Part shown: positions 1-10,580 of the stretch, piece by piece | Layout: each line of letters starts with the position of its first letter | Numbering within the stretch: position 1 is the first letter of the stretch | From: Ciborinia camelliae | Lineage: Eukaryota > Ascomycota > Leotiomycetes > Helotiales > Sclerotiniaceae | NCBI GenBank assembly: GCA_025890175.1 | Contig: JANPYM010000001.1 | Span: 3,698,971 to 3,762,970 of the forward strand | Reading direction: 5' to 3' | DNA: 64,000 nt | Notes under the pieces: generated by a model | Seen by the model: only the letters and a program-made list of their open reading frames with translations | Databases searched by the model: none | What the model was told of the DNA's origin: nothing | Made by a program: the position numbers and the translations under genes

Positions 1-1352
1 TACTCGATGATCCGCTGGTTAGGACCGACCTTTATGCGCGCCGGTCTCAAGGGGAAAGATCTGTCGAAGCGCGACCGCAGGGAGATCCCCGAGACCATGG
101 GCGCCATCTGCGCCGTCGTGTACCTCTTGATCATCATCGTGTTTATCCCCTTTCCGTTTTACAAGGATATTGTCGCCGCGACGAGTGGCGGCGGGAATAG
201 GGATGTGGTGAGGGAGGTCGTCGAGGCCGATATTGTGCAGAATGGGAGGTTTTTGCATAAGTTTCCGCATAGCAAGGTGAGAATTTACGGCACATTGCGA
301 GGCATTTCATGGTTATACTTTTGATATCTCCTCGACTCGAAGTGGATTGGGAAATTGGGATGTAAAACATATGCTAACAGAAACAATAGCTAGCATCTTA
401 CCTCTCTGCCGTCCTCTCCCTCCAATCCGTAGTAATCCTCGGAATTGGCGACGACCTCTTCGATATCCGCTGGCGCCATAAATTCTTCATCCCCGCCATC
501 GCCAGCATTCCCATTCTCATTGTCTATTTTGTCGATTTTGGCGTTACCCAGATCGTCATCCCAATCCCCCTGCAGCCCTATCTGGGGGAGCTATTCCAAC
601 TCGGTCCTCTATACTACATCTACATGGCGGGAATCGCCATCTTCTGCCCCAACAGCATCAACATTCTCGCCGGCATAAACGGCATCGAAGTATCGCAATC
701 CCTCGTCATTGCGCTCCTCCTTGTGCTAAACGACACCCTATACCTCCTAACACCCTACCCACACCCAGCAACCGACTCGCATCTCTTCTCCCTGTACATG
801 CTCCTCCCCTTCATCGGGGTATCCCTCGCGCTGCTCTCGCACAACTGGTACCCGTCCCGCGTCTTTGTCGGCGACACGTACTGTTATTTCGCCGGCATGG
901 TCTTCGCCATCTGCGGGATCCTCGGGCACTTCTCCAAAACCCTCCTCCTGCTGCTGATCCCCCAAACCTTCAACTTCCTGTACAGCGTCCCGCAACTCTT
1001 CCACCTGATCCCCTGTCCGCGCCACCGTCTGCCCCACTACAACACGCAGACCAATCTCCTCGAACCCTCCATGACCCCCTGGCCGCACCCACCGCACCCG
1101 CTCCAGGCGACCCTCCTCCACCTCCTCCACAAATGCCACCTGCTCGGTCTCCAGACCAACCAGGAAGGCCAGATCCTCGAAAGCAGCAACTTCACGCTCC
1201 TGAACCTGTGGCTGGTATGGTTTGGCCCGCGGCGGGAAGACCGATTGGCCCTGGAGATTCTGTGCATGCAGGCCGTGTGCGGATTGTTGGGATTGTTTGT
1301 TCGGCATCGCTTGGCCTTGTTGGTTTTCCAGAGTGATAATTTGGAGGTTTAG
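1..1352 (+). CDS. ALG7: UDP-GlcNAc:dolichyl-phosphate GlcNAc-1-phosphotransferase, 5' partial
   Basis: This ER membrane enzyme transfers GlcNAc-1-phosphate from UDP-GlcNAc to dolichyl phosphate, the first committed step of N-glycan precursor synthesis and the target of tunicamycin. Exons are <1..276 and 390..1352; the 113-bp intron has a GTGAGA donor, a TGCTAAC branch site and an AATAG acceptor, and splicing keeps the frame. The frame is open to base 1, so the true start lies outside and the first in-window Met (base 7) is internal. Family signatures are clear: IPETMGA, the aspartate pair in GIGDDLFDIRW, NSINILAGINGIE, and FVGDTYCYFAGM near the active site, on a mostly hydrophobic multi-pass chain. 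About 412 residues are present, so only a short N-terminus is missing. It is convergent with the SET3-like gene. Identification is secure from motif order. Confidence 0.96.
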
Positions 1353-2555
1353 AGTGCACCTTGGGAGAGAGAGAGAGATGTTGATGGTATGGATTTAAGA
1401 GGCCGGGGGAACAGAGCGTCATATGATAGATGACAGGTACCGATATCTCCAGAGTTACCAACGTAAATATACCCAAGCCATGTATAGATACCTACCTACC
1501 TATGTAATGATACAAATATAGACATTCACCATATACCTGTTCTCATCTGATATTATATCATCTGAGCACAAATGAGTTGGATCTAATGTGATCAATTGTA
1601 TCCATGCTCTCAAGAACGTTGGGTCCAGCTCACCACCCACAACACAGAAGATGATGATACACACAGACACAACAAAACAAAACAAGTAAAAACCCCAAAG
1701 AATTCATGCAAGAATGCAAGTATTATTTAACTGTTTTTCTTCAATTCAATAATGTATCAATCAATCAATATCATATCAATTCATCACATTCAATCCCATT
1801 CAATCCCATCCCATCCCATCCATCTGACCCCAGAGACCCCTCCCCCCACCCCACCCCATCCATCATCCATCAATCCATGCATGCATTTGGATATCTTGCA
1901 TAGCACTCATTCAAGGAATGATGTCAAAACCAAATCCCCCATCCATCCATCAATCAAATCATCCCAACCCTATCCACCCACCCACCCATCCATTTAAACA
2001 TTCATCTTGTAGCCCAATCCGTTACCAACAGCCAGCCATAAAAATCGGCCAGTGTAGCATATCCGGTAAACACATCCCTCCCAGGTTTTTTTCCCACTAT
2101 CAGTCCACCCTCCTAAAGTCATCCGTCAATTATCATCAACAAAGAAGCTACTGATACAATAAGGTTAGGTAAAGAAGGTGTCTTGTTTTGCCATTGCCTG
2201 GTGCAAGAAGAGTTTTAGAACAAATGAAGAAAATTCCATCCCAACAAGCATCAAAAAAACACACCCCTGATGGATTTGTCATGGGCCCTTGAATGACATT
2301 GATGATTTGTTGTGATCAGTATGCAGAGAAAAGAAAGTAAAATGAAGTAATTGGAGTTTGTGGACTCCGCCGTAATGTTTACGCCTCACCCCTAGACCTT
2401 ACTTCCTTAAAGCAAGGCCATATCCCAAACCGTTTTTGAACCCAAATGATACCGGCCACCGGTCCCAAACTCGTGACAGCTGAAAAACCCCCACGCCGAA
2501 GTAGAAAGACAAACGAGGCAATAAAACACGCATGAAGAGAGATCTAAATTGTATG
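1353..2555. other. Convergent intergenic region with CCATC-rich tracts
   Basis: This holds the 3' ends of ALG7 and the SET3-like gene. I see no gene in it. Between about 1790 and 1995 there are interrupted CCATC/CATC runs on the + strand; short ORFs there are products of the repeat. Confidence 0.7.
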
Positions 2556-5531
2556 TTACAATGCGCCATTCGATTGTTGAGAGGGCATATTATTTTTTGG
2601 TGGTGAAACTTTAACCAGATCAACAAGCGCAGGATCGGCCATCTCCTTCACTTCGTTGATCGCAGAATTGCTATCGAGAGCGCCTCGTGCTTTAGTTTCC
2701 TCAATGGTCGAAAGTGTTGGCCTCAGAACTGCTGCTAGCATTGTGGGGCTGCTTCCTACGGAAGCCTTGCGTCCACCAGAACCATCGGCGCTCTGCTTCT
2801 TCCGAGCCTTATAATCGTTCAGCGACATTTTTTTCTTGGCAGGACCCGGATTGACACCATTTGCCAGTGTAGGAGGATATGGTGGAAAATGATTTGTGCC
2901 ATATGGTGATATCGCTGATGAGGGGACTGCTGAAGCGGGCGTGAGAGAGCCAGGAGTTCCAGAGAGATTGGGTGTAGTAAAAGTGGGTGCTGGAGGCATC
3001 TGTACCCGCAGTTCAGGTGATTTATGTGAACGGCCAGTAATTGAGGGTCCGGACCAAGGGGGCGGTTTCATTGACTGCCCAATGACAAGTGTTGGTCCAT
3101 CTGAATGGTAATCACCAGAATTTGAGATTACATCAACGGATGGAGTCGATGAAACAATACTGGCATTTCGGGTCTTTGTATCAGTAGGCGACTGAGTAAT
3201 CGATCGATCTTCCTGAATTGGTCCGTCAACATCCATTGTCGTTGCAGGCGAAGAGAGATTCTGCAGATCTCCATTAATCAATCCCGCAACAGTGTTTTCA
3301 CGTTGGCGTGCCTCCAAAGTCCGAATTTGTACTCGAATCCTATAGCGATTCTTAAGCATGCGCTTCGCAAGAGATAAGATAGGCTTTTTCGGCGTGGGTT
3401 TTATTTTTGGTTCGTACCATGCATCTTCGTCTGGATCTGTTTGTGTTGATGAATGTGCATATACGATTTTCGACGTTGGTGAATTTTGGCGTGATCGGGC
3501 GCTCGTTGAATCATCGCGAGATGGAATGGGTTTCGGAGAGGCCATGGCTTTTGGCGACGTAGCGCTAAGAGGTGATCCCGATTGTCGCCCTGGTGTGCTG
3601 GCATCTACGTACTGGCGAGATCGGGATCCGTTTGGATTCGCGAGAGCCGACTGTGAAACTGAAGTTCGTGATACGACTGACTTCTGCCGGGGTTTTGAGT
3701 TGGTCTGCGATGCTGTAGTAGTGACTGGTGAATTCATATTCGAACCATCCGATGCCCTCTTCTTTTTTCGTGGGGGCAGACTCTGTTCCATTTTTCTGAA
3801 TGAGTCTTCCACCGCTGCCAACTTTCTCTTCTCACGATCTGTCGGTTCTGTTAAGATACCATTAGTTTCACCAAGACCATGCATTGGTGTCAAGTCACGA
3901 CTGTGAGGTTTGCTTCGTACGGAGCCGGAAATAGAGCGAGTGTCATCATCGTTTGTCTCTTGATGGCCTTCGCTAGCAGCTCGACTATTGGTAGCTTGAC
4001 CCGTACTGGTGGGCGAGACATGATGCTTGGGCTTGCGGCCTTTCTTTGATTTTACAACGTTTGCACCGTTTGATTGAGGTTGGGGTTGAGGTTGAGCATG
4101 CACTCTGCCGTAGTAATCACGGTGGAATTTCACAAACGCGCAATCTTTACCGGCATTACAAGCACAACCTCCGTGATCCGATAATACCGAATTGATCGTA
4201 TTTGTGACAATTTGGTATTCGGCGTCGGAGATATCAGGTACTCTGTCGTCATCGCCATCAAGATGAAGGGCACGGTCTAATCTTGACTTGTCTAGAAATT
4301 TGAAGTCCCACGGTAATGTGATCTGCTCATTCGGGGGAAGGGTGCTGTCGCAGGTTAGGTAGAAGTGATATTCGCTTGTATTTGCAACGATGTATGTCTC
4401 CAAGTTTGCATTTGCCCTACAACTTCGTCGGACATACCGGCACTGTGATCCCCCAGCCCTTGTATCAATATACAATGGTAATCCGGGAATAAAAAAAGTG
4501 AGTGGCCGTGGATGAACACATTCCTCCCATCTGTTCTCAGGATTCTGGTGGTAGTCACACTGAAGACCGATCTGACCATTAATCTCTCCAATTGGTCGAT
4601 TGGCCGGTGTTTTCATCGTTGTGACGAGAGCTTTCCACTGGATTTTGGTATTGTTGATGTCAGCAGTCTTGATATCGACGTGCAGCTTTGGGAACTGGTG
4701 TGGATCAAGTCGCATCTCAAGTTTTTGAACAACATCATCGAATTTCAATTTGCCATTACCGACATCGTATTCGAACTGTTTGGCATCCGTGATCCATGTC
4801 GATAATTTGTTTGTGACAGATAAATTGGCCAATGTATTGGTATCGGTTTCTTGAGATTGATCATCGTCATAGAGCGATAGGAAATTATTGGAGTATGAAT
4901 GAATTTCAAAATCAATCGGCAAATCCAGTGGTGTGTGTATAGGACTTGGAGGATGGTTATTATTTCTCGCAGAATAAGGAGGGCTGCGTTTGGTAACTTG
5001 AGAGCTGACGGAATGATGCGACCGATGACCTTTCGCCTTCTTGTGTGTTTGGTTCTCAAGAGAGCCGGCATTCCTGTGACCACCTTGGTCGTGAAAACCA
5101 TTGATTTGAATTTCGGAAGGCTTCGTCTTCTTCTTATGACTCTTTGTTGCAGGCCTTTTATTTTTCTTGTCATTGTTATCATTGGTAGGTTTGTTCTGAC
5201 GGTATTGTTGCTTTTCGGTTGCATGCCGACCGTCGAGTTCTCGTGGATTGCAATCAACACATTTATGATCGAAATCTTCTCTGGAAGGATTTTCTACGCT
5301 ACCTGAATAATAGCACTCAATGTGTTGCCACGTTTCGCACTTATCACACTGTATTGTGTTGCCATCGTCTTCATGGAAATCGCAGATGCAGCTGATGATG
5401 TAAGGCTCTTCGTCCACAGACTCGGTAACGGGTTGAGCATCATTGGTAGAGATCGAAGTAGAAGGAGTGGCAAAGGAAGGTTGAATCGGGGTCGCGATTT
5501 GCGTCGAGATTGATAGAGACCTTTCTGTCAT
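2556..5531 (-). CDS. SET3: PHD-finger and divergent SET-domain protein, Set3 type
   Basis: A 991-residue single-exon gene resembling the PHD/SET scaffold subunit of the Set3 histone-deacetylase complex (KMT2E/MLL5-SETD5 relatives). The PHD finger lies at about residues 46-95 with the C4HC3 pattern starting CICDFHEDDGNTIQCDKC. A long basic, low-complexity linker follows. The SET-like region is at about 305-470: YIDTRAGGSQCRYVRRSC stands where active SET enzymes have an RFINHSC-type motif, and a Cys cluster (CACNAGKDC, 456-464) ends it. The remaining half is Ser/Pro/Lys-rich and probably disordered. The divergent SET core fits the family's reported lack of strong methyltransferase activity; the PHD finger probably reads methylated H3K4 (family knowledge, not shown here). 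A SET3 orthologue is the best fit. Confidence 0.85.
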   Translation of the reverse strand: MTERSLSISTQIATPIQPSFATPSTSISTNDAQPVTESVDEEPYIISCICDFHEDDGNTIQCDKCETWQHIECYYSGSVENPSREDFDHKCVDCNPRELDGRHATEKQQYRQNKPTNDNNDKKNKRPATKSHKKKTKPSEIQINGFHDQGGHRNAGSLENQTHKKAKGHRSHHSVSSQVTKRSPPYSARNNNHPPSPIHTPLDLPIDFEIHSYSNNFLSLYDDDQSQETDTNTLANLSVTNKLSTWITDAKQFEYDVGNGKLKFDDVVQKLEMRLDPHQFPKLHVDIKTADINNTKIQWKALVTTMKTPANRPIGEINGQIGLQCDYHQNPENRWEECVHPRPLTFFIPGLPLYIDTRAGGSQCRYVRRSCRANANLETYIVANTSEYHFYLTCDSTLPPNEQITLPWDFKFLDKSRLDRALHLDGDDDRVPDISDAEYQIVTNTINSVLSDHGGCACNAGKDCAFVKFHRDYYGRVHAQPQPQPQSNGANVVKSKKGRKPKHHVSPTSTGQATNSRAASEGHQETNDDDTRSISGSVRSKPHSRDLTPMHGLGETNGILTEPTDREKRKLAAVEDSFRKMEQSLPPRKKKRASDGSNMNSPVTTTASQTNSKPRQKSVVSRTSVSQSALANPNGSRSRQYVDASTPGRQSGSPLSATSPKAMASPKPIPSRDDSTSARSRQNSPTSKIVYAHSSTQTDPDEDAWYEPKIKPTPKKPILSLAKRMLKNRYRIRVQIRTLEARQRENTVAGLINGDLQNLSSPATTMDVDGPIQEDRSITQSPTDTKTRNASIVSSTPSVDVISNSGDYHSDGPTLVIGQSMKPPPWSGPSITGRSHKSPELRVQMPPAPTFTTPNLSGTPGSLTPASAVPSSAISPYGTNHFPPYPPTLANGVNPGPAKKKMSLNDYKARKKQSADGSGGRKASVGSSPTMLAAVLRPTLSTIEETKARGALDSNSAINEVKEMADPALVDLVKVSPPKNNMPSQQSNGAL

Positions 5532-8500
5532 AATCTAGAAGGAGCCTCCGGGTGGCTGTTCGAGTGAGAGGATAAAGGTGAGTTCACTGATTCCAAGACC
5601 TGAGTCGCATGACGAAGACGGCCACGACTCGAAGCAATTAGTTGTCGCAGAGCGAGAAGGACATTCAATTCTGACGATATATTTCATCAGCTATTGAATA
5701 AAGCATGAGAATCCTCTGGTCTTCCTTCTGCGTACGCCAACAATGAGAGATTCGATCGACAGAGGGCGTAAGACGAGAAGGGCGAATGGATCGACGATCG
5801 TAGGCAACTTCGAAGGGGTATCTTATTAGGATGTGATATCTGCGACTATCATGTATTGAAGTGGACGTTCTGCAATTGAAAGCGTGTTCCTAAATGAAAG
5901 GGTTTTTAAGTCCAGGGTGGAGGCGAAGGGTACGAAGAAACAGGGCTTTTGAGAAGGTGATCTCGAAAGGACAAAGACGATTCAACCGAGTTTGCGCTTT
6001 GGAATGTTTACAGGTGATTGTATGATGTTCGAATAGATTAAGAGGATCGATGGAGTATTCGTTGTTGTATCCTATTTGTAATATCGTGAATGGACAAACT
6101 CGAGAAGAGTAAACTGTGTGTGCGTAAAGATCGTGAGTGAGAGGGGGGGATTTAGTTGAGTGAGTAGTGGCTCTTTCGAGAGGGAAAGAGGGAAGGAACC
6201 TTCAAAGTTTAGTAGGGTTGCCGCTTCAAGGTTAGTGGTCAAGACATTAGTGATTAGATAGGTCCGCGAAGTTGCTGCACACAGGAATATTTCCAATGCT
6301 GCTTTTGATTAGTCGAAACATGAGAGAAAAGTAAAAGGTACCTAGGTAAGGGTAACGAGAGGTAAGAAAGAGAAAGAGAGAGAGAGAGGTAGCTTGTGAG
6401 AGAGACAGAGACAGAGAGGCAAAGCGAGCAAAAGCCTCGTAGTATTACCGATACATGTAACCATTTATTCTTTTTATTTTCTGGCTTCTCTGCTTTCTCT
6501 GCTTTCTCTCCTTCTGTCGATGTTTGTTGTAGGTCGGACCTGATCAGGAGGAAATAGAGAAGAGTGAGAATAAATAATAATAATAATAAGGTTGGTTGTG
6601 CGTGATAGTGAGCTGAATATTGAAACGAGTGAAGGGACAGGGGAAATGAATACCTCATAATCCAGTAGGTAGAATCAAACGACCTCGGGAATCAAATGAA
6701 AACTTATACTTATCATCAGGAAATGAAATCTCAAATCATGAATCATTTGAAGGATATGAATGAATAAATGATATGAATAAATGAATGAAGTTTTAATGAA
6801 AGTCCAAATGGGTATTCCATGAAGAAATTGGAATATAATGAAATATAATATACGACGGTTGCGGCTGTGCGCAGGAAGAAACCAAGATGGAGATAGTAGG
6901 TAAGGTAGATAATAAGTTTTGCTCTGGTGAGAGGTGGTGGTTGTTGGTGAAAGAAAAATGATATATGGATGGATAGATGGACGGATGGGCGGGTGGGCAG
7001 ATCATCTGGGTTGTTGAGGTAGGTTAGGTAGGTAGGTAGGAAGAAGAAGAAGAATAGGTGGTGTATAGGTAATAATAGATAATAATAATAATAATAATAT
7101 GATCGAAAAATAATAAATGATGACGGAGCCAAAAAGGCGGCGTTTCGTTGACCAGTGTGAATAGAAAATTTAAAGCGGCAAATCAGTGTTATTGGTTAAA
7201 TGAATATAAAGGAGCTAGACTCGAAAGTGTTAATTAGTAATAAGTGTAATAAGTGTTGTGTCGTGTTGTGTAAATCATCTTCGTCTTTTAGCGTTTATAT
7301 CCGACAGTTTCAATAATTTATTATATCTTGTTGAATCCTGCGGTCCAGTTGAAAGAAGCCGACCATCCGCTCACTCAGATACGAATGAGTGGTGGATGGG
7401 TGGTGTGGTATATGGTAAGGTGAGGAGAGGAGAGGGTATAGATAGATACCTAGATATTGCAATATGTAGCATGTACCTAGGTAGGTATGGAATAATAATG
7501 TGTGCCCCAGGTGATGGATATGTACAGAATATAGGTACAGTAGGTATGATTATGATGTAGGACCTATGTAGTATGTGATGCGGACGAAAGAGAGTGGGCG
7601 CGTAAAAAAGAATGGGATGATGATGATGATGATGATAATAATTATTATTAACCCTTGAATAGTGTCAGTGAATACCTACCTACCTACCTACCTACATAGG
7701 AGGCAGGTAGGGTTACCTTCTGAAATTGAGGATTGAGTGAGGATTAAGTGAGGATTGAGGATTGAGTTGGTTATCATACCTGATGGCATACCTGATGGCG
7801 TACCTAGATGGAGACATGGAGGTACTCTCATCAATTGCAATGGAAGCTGCTGCCCTGTGTGTGTGTGCGCAGCAATGCATCACTGCAGTCAGCCAATTCG
7901 TATCATCATCATTCTTGTCCTATGAGAGGCTTTTGTCCGATGAGATGATCCTCCAATGTTGTAATATTGACAAGGTTTCCAAAGCCCCTTCCAATTCCTT
8001 CATGGGTTGGTGAACGAATAATACCTACCTACCTAGGTAATAATACAAGGCCATTATTCCCAGGTACAACAAACCATTGGATGGTGCATTAGGTAATTTT
8101 AGATGATGAAACCGGCGTTTATTATTATGTCCATATGGGAGAAAACCCTCTTTTTGATAAGGATGATAACATTGAAATGATGGTGGGTGTGTGGTGAGTC
8201 TTTGCGACTCTTGCAAACAATCTTTGGATGTTTTTAAATATAGTGTGTCCGATCACGTGATGCAAACGGTGATGCAGACTGAAATTTCAGGTAGAGAGGT
8301 ATGAGCATCTGGGAAAATAATACCTTTGCTCGTACAACTAACTAGATCTGGCTTATCATACATATCACATTCCAAATCACATCCCAAATCCCATTCCCCA
8401 TCACACCACGGCCCTCCAGCTTTGTGTATGAATTATCACCTAGGTATCATAATAATATTATTACACATCCTCCGTACTCCGTCTTCTTGGAGCCAATAAT

Positions 8501-8665
8501 GCCATTGCCAACAATTCATTATTCTCCACAAAATTGATTGCTTGCTTGGGAAAATGCAGGGGCCAAATATCCGAGATGTCAACAATCCCATTCGATTTTT
8601 GCTTCAATCGTGAGCTTTATTTAACAACCGTATGCGCTGACCTGTAGGTAACGGGTCCTGACAAG
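5532..8665. other. Long divergent intergenic region between the SET3-like and EBP genes
   Basis: About 3.1 kb contains the divergent promoters and probably long leaders. I found no convincing ORF. It holds GA-rich tracts (about 6360-6410), AAT repeats (about 6574-6590 and 7080-7100), GATG repeats (about 7617-7640), an ACCT tract (about 7674-7696) and CCTAGG-centred motifs at 7475, 8032 and 8439. Confidence 0.7.
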
Positions 8666-9653
8666 ATGACAAGCTACTTTTCTCGGATGACTCAATATCA
8701 TCCATATCACCCTGTGGATATACACCTTTCTGGAAAGTTTGTCGCGAATACTTTCAGCCCATCTACACTCATTATTGCCTTTGGCACAACATGGGCTGTG
8801 CTCCTCGGCGCAACACTCTTTGCCGTGAGAAGATTTTATCCTAGGCTCAGTATCAAGGACCAAGGATTTGTCTTATGGTTCGTTTTGAGTAAGTCCGGCA
8901 TGCGATTGTGGTTGTCTGTGATAAAATCTGACATTTGGATAGCGGGGTCCATTCATATATTTTTTGAAGGATATTTCGTCTACAATCATGCTCGAATGGC
9001 AAGCATGACGGATTTTTTTGGCCAGCTTTGGAAAGAATATGCTCTATCCGATTCGAGATATATGTCTTCCAATTCATTTCTACTGACCATAGAAACATGG
9101 ACTGTTGTGTGTATGCCATTGTCCGAACTCGGAATATAATATCCTAATGATGTGCATAGATACTTTGGGGACCGCTCTCTTACCTCACAGCCATATTTAT
9201 TACTAGAAACTCACAATTTCGACATACAGTACAAGCACTAGTTTCAACAGGGGAACTGTACGGAAATCTATTGTACATTGTCACCAGTTTGCTCGATGAG
9301 TATATCACTGGCAGACGGTATTATCGACCGGAACCATTATATTTTTGGGTCTATTTTGTTTTGATGAATTCAATATGGTTGTTTGTTCCTGGGTGTAAGA
9401 ATTGGTTTCAACGTTGACATGTATGTTCGCTAACGTCATATTTCCAGTTGCTCTCTATGACAGCATCATGGCTTCGGCAAAGTCCTTCGAAATCTCAGAT
9501 CCACCAATTGAAGACAAACGCGCACGGAGAAACAAGGACGAAGGAAGCAAAAAGGACAAAGATTATCGTAAAGCTCCCGCTCCTCAAGAATCGGATATCA
9601 GATCTCGAAGAGGTGGGAAGACCAAAAAGTATTCAGATGACTTTTCAGAGTAA
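8666..9653 (+). CDS. Emopamil-binding protein (EXPERA) family, sterol delta8-delta7 isomerase-like
   Basis: A membrane protein of 275 residues from four exons: 8666..8888, 8943..9106, 9160..9394 and 9448..9653. The three introns are 53-54 bp; donors are GTAAGT, GTGTGT and GTAAGA, and all joins keep frame. Spliced, it reads as a complete EBP: an HPYHPVD start, HIFFEGYF (His79, Glu83), TWTVILWGPLS preceded by Glu125, and FVLMNSIWLFVPG (Asn199, Trp202). These correspond to the His, Glu, Glu, Asn and Trp positions implicated in the human sterol isomerase active site. About four hydrophobic helices precede a Lys/Arg-rich C-terminal tail that may be an ER-retention or cytosolic tail. Fungi normally use unrelated Erg2 for this step, so this may be a parallel sterol enzyme or a diverged EBP-like protein. 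A second ATG at 8687 would shorten it by seven residues. Confidence 0.9.
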
Positions 9654-10002
9654 ATGAGATGACCCATGATATCGACCACCTCAGTCTCAAAGTCATTCCT
9701 AGAATAGGTGCCCATGGCCAAGCCAAGAATATATACCTCTCCACAACATCCACATTTGGAGTATATATATCGTGCGGTGGTAGACTCCCGGTTGGAGGAG
9801 GACAAGAAATACTTGGTCGGATTCTGTGGAGCAAATGTCGTGACGAACTTATGATACCAACCTTTTGACAATTAGCGTGTTCATCTCTGGAAGCGGGTGT
9901 TGGAAGTTCCCAGCTCATATCATCTCACCATCTCAATGTAGATCACGTGCGCTTTCTTCAGACAGTTTATTTACCAGTCATCAATCTCAATCGTTGTCTA
10001 CC

Positions 10003-10026
10003 TACCCTACCCTACCCTACCCTACC
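10003..10026 (+). repeat. CCCTA short tandem array
   Basis: About four to five copies of the pentamer CCCTA followed by CCTAG. The unit is not the fungal telomere repeat CCCTAA, so this is a microsatellite. Confidence 0.8.
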
Positions 10027-10570
10027 TAGTATGAATGAGCAGCCTCTCAAAACCTTCACAGACTCTAGTAGACCCTATAGACCCTACAGACCTGAGATAT
10101 AATGGGTACCTATACAAACAATACTAGGTCTTCCAATCCACGAATTCATCACCTACCTACCTACCAGGTCCTACCTACCTAGGTATCTAAGTACCTAGGT
10201 ACCGGTATCAAAAACTTATAATCTTCAAACGTCGCTCATATCTCTTCATATATTCTGGTATTACCGTATTACCTACCGTATTACCGTATTATCCAAAATC
10301 GACCCTCGCCAAAACCTCACCCACCCCCAACTCATTCATTCATTTCCTCTTCTTCATCATCGTTTCTTCGAGCTCCAGCCCTAGTCCCAGTCCCAGTCCC
10401 AGCCCGAGCCCGAAAAAGCCATGTTTAAAATTTCAGGTTATTGATGGAAAGGAAGAAGAAGAAAAACAAGGCCTGTGGAAAGCTCGCTGGAGCCTGGGCG
10501 GGGAAATTATCGTCGATTGGGTTTTGTGGGGGTGGGATGGGGATGGGGATGGGGATGGGGAATGGGAAAG

Positions 10571-10580
10571 NNNNNNNNNN
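10571..10580. other. Assembly gap of 10 N
   Basis: A fixed-length spacer inside a G-rich repeat. The left flank ends GGGAAAG and the right begins GAAAGGGG, so a five-base overlap (GAAAG) could join them without missing sequence. In such low complexity this overlap is weak evidence. Confidence 0.95.

Noticed and set aside
747..1307. 186-codon ORF antisense to ALG7
   Set aside because: Shadow of the coding strand with a Glu/Val/Gly composition typical of antisense reading.
9402..9410. A separate small gene starting near 9402
   Set aside because: This reading frame is the fourth exon of the EBP gene once the 53-bp intron 9395..9447 is removed.
10003..10026. Possible interstitial telomere repeat
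   Set aside because: The unit is CCCTA, not the fungal CCCTAA/TTAGGG, and the run is only about 24 bp; it belongs to the CCTA/TAGG microsatellites.
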